DNA of 9,460 bases from Ferruginibacter sp. (lineage in GTDB: Bacteria > Bacteroidota > Bacteroidia > Chitinophagales > Chitinophagaceae), in contig JANXTN010000282.1 in assembly GCA_025352435.1 (NCBI GenBank), positions 1-9,460 on the forward strand. Direction: 5' to 3'. This document shows, one piece after another, positions 8,274-9,460 of the stretch. Position numbers and translations under genes: made by a program. Under the pieces are notes generated by a model. It was not told where the DNA came from. It made no database searches and was given only the letters and a program-made list of their open reading frames with translations. Numbering within the stretch: the stretch's first letter is position 1; each line of letters starts with the position of its first letter.

Positions 8274-9062
8274 TTACCAGCTGCCACTTGCGCCGCCGCC
8301 GCCACCACTGCCCCCTCCAAAGCCGCCAAAGCCGCCGCCACCTCCTCCTCCTCCACCGCCCCAATCTCCACCGCCACCTCCACGACCTAAACCTCCTAAA
8401 AGTGTGTTTAATAACAATGCCTGTCCAATTCCTGTTTGGCCTCTGCGGCTCATAAATGTTCCACCTCCTCCACCTCCTGCTCTAGAAATTAATGAGATGA
8501 TAATTATGATGATAATAAAAAATACAATCCTGTTCCCGCCTCTGCCCGAACTGGTTTTGGTCCTTGGAGAGTTATATTGACCTCTTACAGCCTGCATTAT
8601 AGCATCCGTACCATTGTCTATTCCTCTATAATAATCATTACCTTTAAAGTTGGGAACTATAATATCGTCTATTATACTTTTGGAAGTTGCATCTGTCAGT
8701 GCTCCTTCTAAACCATAGCCAACAGTAATATCTAATGTACGGTCATTTTTAGCAATTAATAATATAACGCCATTGTTATTTTTTGAACCAACTCCCCATT
8801 TTCTTAAAAGCCCAACATTGTAATCAGCAATAGTGGCTCCATTTACAGAAGGTACAATTACAACAGCAATTTGTGTGGATGTGCTGTCGTCGAATCTCAC
8901 AAGTTTTGATTCCAATGCCTGTGCCTGATCGGCTGTAAGCGTATTTGTAAAATCATTTACCAGTCTCGGTGGATTGGGTCTTTCAGGATATGTTTGTGCC
9001 CAAATTATTGTTGCACTACACAACAATATTACTGTCAAAAATATTTTTATAAAACGATTCAT
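8274..9062 (-). CDS. TPM-domain membrane protein with poly-glycine tail (YgcG-like)
   Basis: A 262-residue exported protein. A signal peptide spans residues 1-22 (hydrophobic core IFLTVILLCSATII, cleavage near WAQ-TYP). The TPM domain covers about 32-162: LVNDFTNTLTADQ, STQIAVVIVPS, LRKWGVGSKNNNGVILLIA and ITVGYGLEGALTDA are its usual conserved segments. A single membrane segment follows at about 179-192 and is nearly pure isoleucine. The tail from 195 is almost all glycine, ending SGGGGGASGSW, as in many YgcG-type proteins. TPM stands for TLP18.3/Psb32/MOLO-1; acid phosphatase activity is reported for a plant member, photosystem II repair involves others, and the bacterial role is unsettled. 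It starts 21 bases after a second TPM gene, and such pairs commonly lie downstream of lemA, which would be outside the window. Confidence 0.93.
   Translation of the reverse strand: MNRFIKIFLTVILLCSATIIWAQTYPERPNPPRLVNDFTNTLTADQAQALESKLVRFDDSTSTQIAVVIVPSVNGATIADYNVGLLRKWGVGSKNNNGVILLIAKNDRTLDITVGYGLEGALTDATSKSIIDDIIVPNFKGNDYYRGIDNGTDAIMQAVRGQYNSPRTKTSSGRGGNRIVFFIIIIIIISLISRAGGGGGGTFMSRRGQTGIGQALLLNTLLGGLGRGGGGGDWGGGGGGGGGGFGGFGGGSGGGGGASGSW
8277..8393 (-). repeat. Glycine-codon triplet tract
   Basis: This stretch encodes residues 224-262 of the TPM protein and consists mainly of GGN codons, including four GCC units at 8292-8303 and a CCT run at 8341-8354 on the plus strand. A shorter run of six glycine codons lies at 8460-8477. 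It is far richer in G+C than its surroundings. Triplet slippage would change glycine number without breaking the frame. Open frames overlapping it in other phases are shadows. Confidence 0.75.
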
Positions 9063-9083
9063 GCGCTTGTGTTTGTGAGGAAG

Positions 9084-9460
9084 CTATTTGCCAAAAACAA
9101 TTTCGTCAGGCAACTCATTTTTGTCTTCCAATTTATTGTATGGAAATTTTTCGTGAAGGGTTTCTCCAATGCCGCCTATGCAATGCACCATACCACCAAT
9201 AATGTCATCTCCATTGATTTTCTTCAGCATTTCTTTTACTGAATTATTCCAGTACACTGCTCCAGTGGCATTATATATTCCTTCGTCCCCAAAAAGCGCC
9301 AGCTCCTTATCTTTTATTGCGACATAGAGTAACACCGCATTTCTTTCATCCGTTTTATCCATCTTCAGATTATAAAAAATTTCCGCAGCACGGTCCATTG
9401 GATCTACATACGAATTTTTACTCTCAACATAAACCCGTACTTCTCCACTTGTACGTTGCT
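9084..9460 (-). CDS. TPM-domain protein (5' end outside window)
   Basis: The C-terminal 124 residues are visible; the frame stays open to the right edge, and conserved TPM sequence (TSGEVRVYVE) lies upstream of the ATG at 9398, so that ATG is internal. Visible motifs: DPMDRAAEIFYNLKMDKT, RNAVLLYVA, LALFGDEGI, a Trp in GAVYWNN, GIGETLHEKFPY and DKNELPDEIVFGK just before a TAG stop. The ending without a membrane anchor or glycine tail matches the short TPM proteins (about 140-150 residues) that sit between lemA and a YgcG-like gene in Bacteroidota; only some 20 residues should be missing. Whether it has a signal peptide cannot be seen. Function is not known beyond the family association with the LemA/TPM envelope group. 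Confidence 0.88.
   Translation of the reverse strand, partial: QRTSGEVRVYVESKNSYVDPMDRAAEIFYNLKMDKTDERNAVLLYVAIKDKELALFGDEGIYNATGAVYWNNSVKEMLKKINGDDIIGGMVHCIGGIGETLHEKFPYNKLEDKNELPDEIVFGK

Noticed and set aside
8141..8383. Minus-strand 80-codon frame rich in Ala/Val/Glu
   Set aside because: It is a shifted reading of the glycine-codon tract that continues through the terminator; composition is an artefact of the repeat.
8277..8393. Glycine-codon repeats as a CRISPR or tandem DNA repeat array
   Set aside because: No repeat-spacer periodicity; the tract is in frame and encodes the glycine tail typical of YgcG-like proteins.
9396..9398. ATG as the start of the right-edge TPM gene
   Set aside because: The frame continues to the edge with conserved TPM sequence (TSGEVRVYVE), so this Met is internal.

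Overview
The window looks like a chromosomal segment of an AT-rich member of the Bacteroidota, most likely Chitinophagaceae/Sphingobacteriia-like (the lineage is an inference). Support comes from a secreted protein with a C-terminal type IX secretion (T9SS) sorting domain, a DUF3570 outer-membrane protein, a pair of TPM-domain proteins of the kind found beside lemA in this phylum, and start codons without Shine-Dalgarno sequences. No RNA genes, insertion sequences, CRISPR arrays or phage genes were seen. All genes are densely packed and appear intact, apart from the two cut by the window edges.

Layout. (1) 1-2556, plus strand: the 3' part of a large secreted beta-propeller protein with Asp-box (BNR/sortilin-like) repeats and a T9SS tail. 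It is followed by two hairpin terminators that separate it from the convergent genes. (2) 2814-5072, minus: katG, a bifunctional catalase-peroxidase, transcribed alone. Its upstream region holds a Bacteroidota-type -7 element and, further upstream, a 15-bp dyad that fits the OxyR half-operator pattern. (3) 5267-8080, minus: a tight four-gene operon in the order exported thioredoxin, ApbE-type FAD:protein FMN transferase, DUF4266 mini-lipoprotein, DUF3570 outer-membrane barrel. Genes overlap by 41 bp and 4 bp, then lie 15 bp apart, and the operon ends in a strong intrinsic terminator. (4) 8274-9460, minus: two tandem TPM-domain genes. The second in transcription order has a signal peptide, one membrane segment and an extreme poly-glycine tail. 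The first runs off the right edge. They end in their own terminator, formed by a perfect 10-bp palindrome.

How the genes may work together. The four-gene operon is the most interesting part. An FMN transferase that covalently attaches flavin to exported proteins is co-translated with a 77-residue lipoprotein whose C-terminus carries an E-G-A-S-G-A-N segment, close to the D-G-x-S/T-G-A-T flavinylation motif, and then GGGCGCN. A thioredoxin and an outer-membrane barrel complete the set. This suggests a cell-envelope redox module in which the lipoprotein would be the flavin or thiol carrier. The biochemical role is inferred from family membership and gene order and is not shown by the sequence. 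katG is an adjacent but separately transcribed peroxide-defence gene. The TPM pair belongs to the poorly understood LemA/TPM envelope group.
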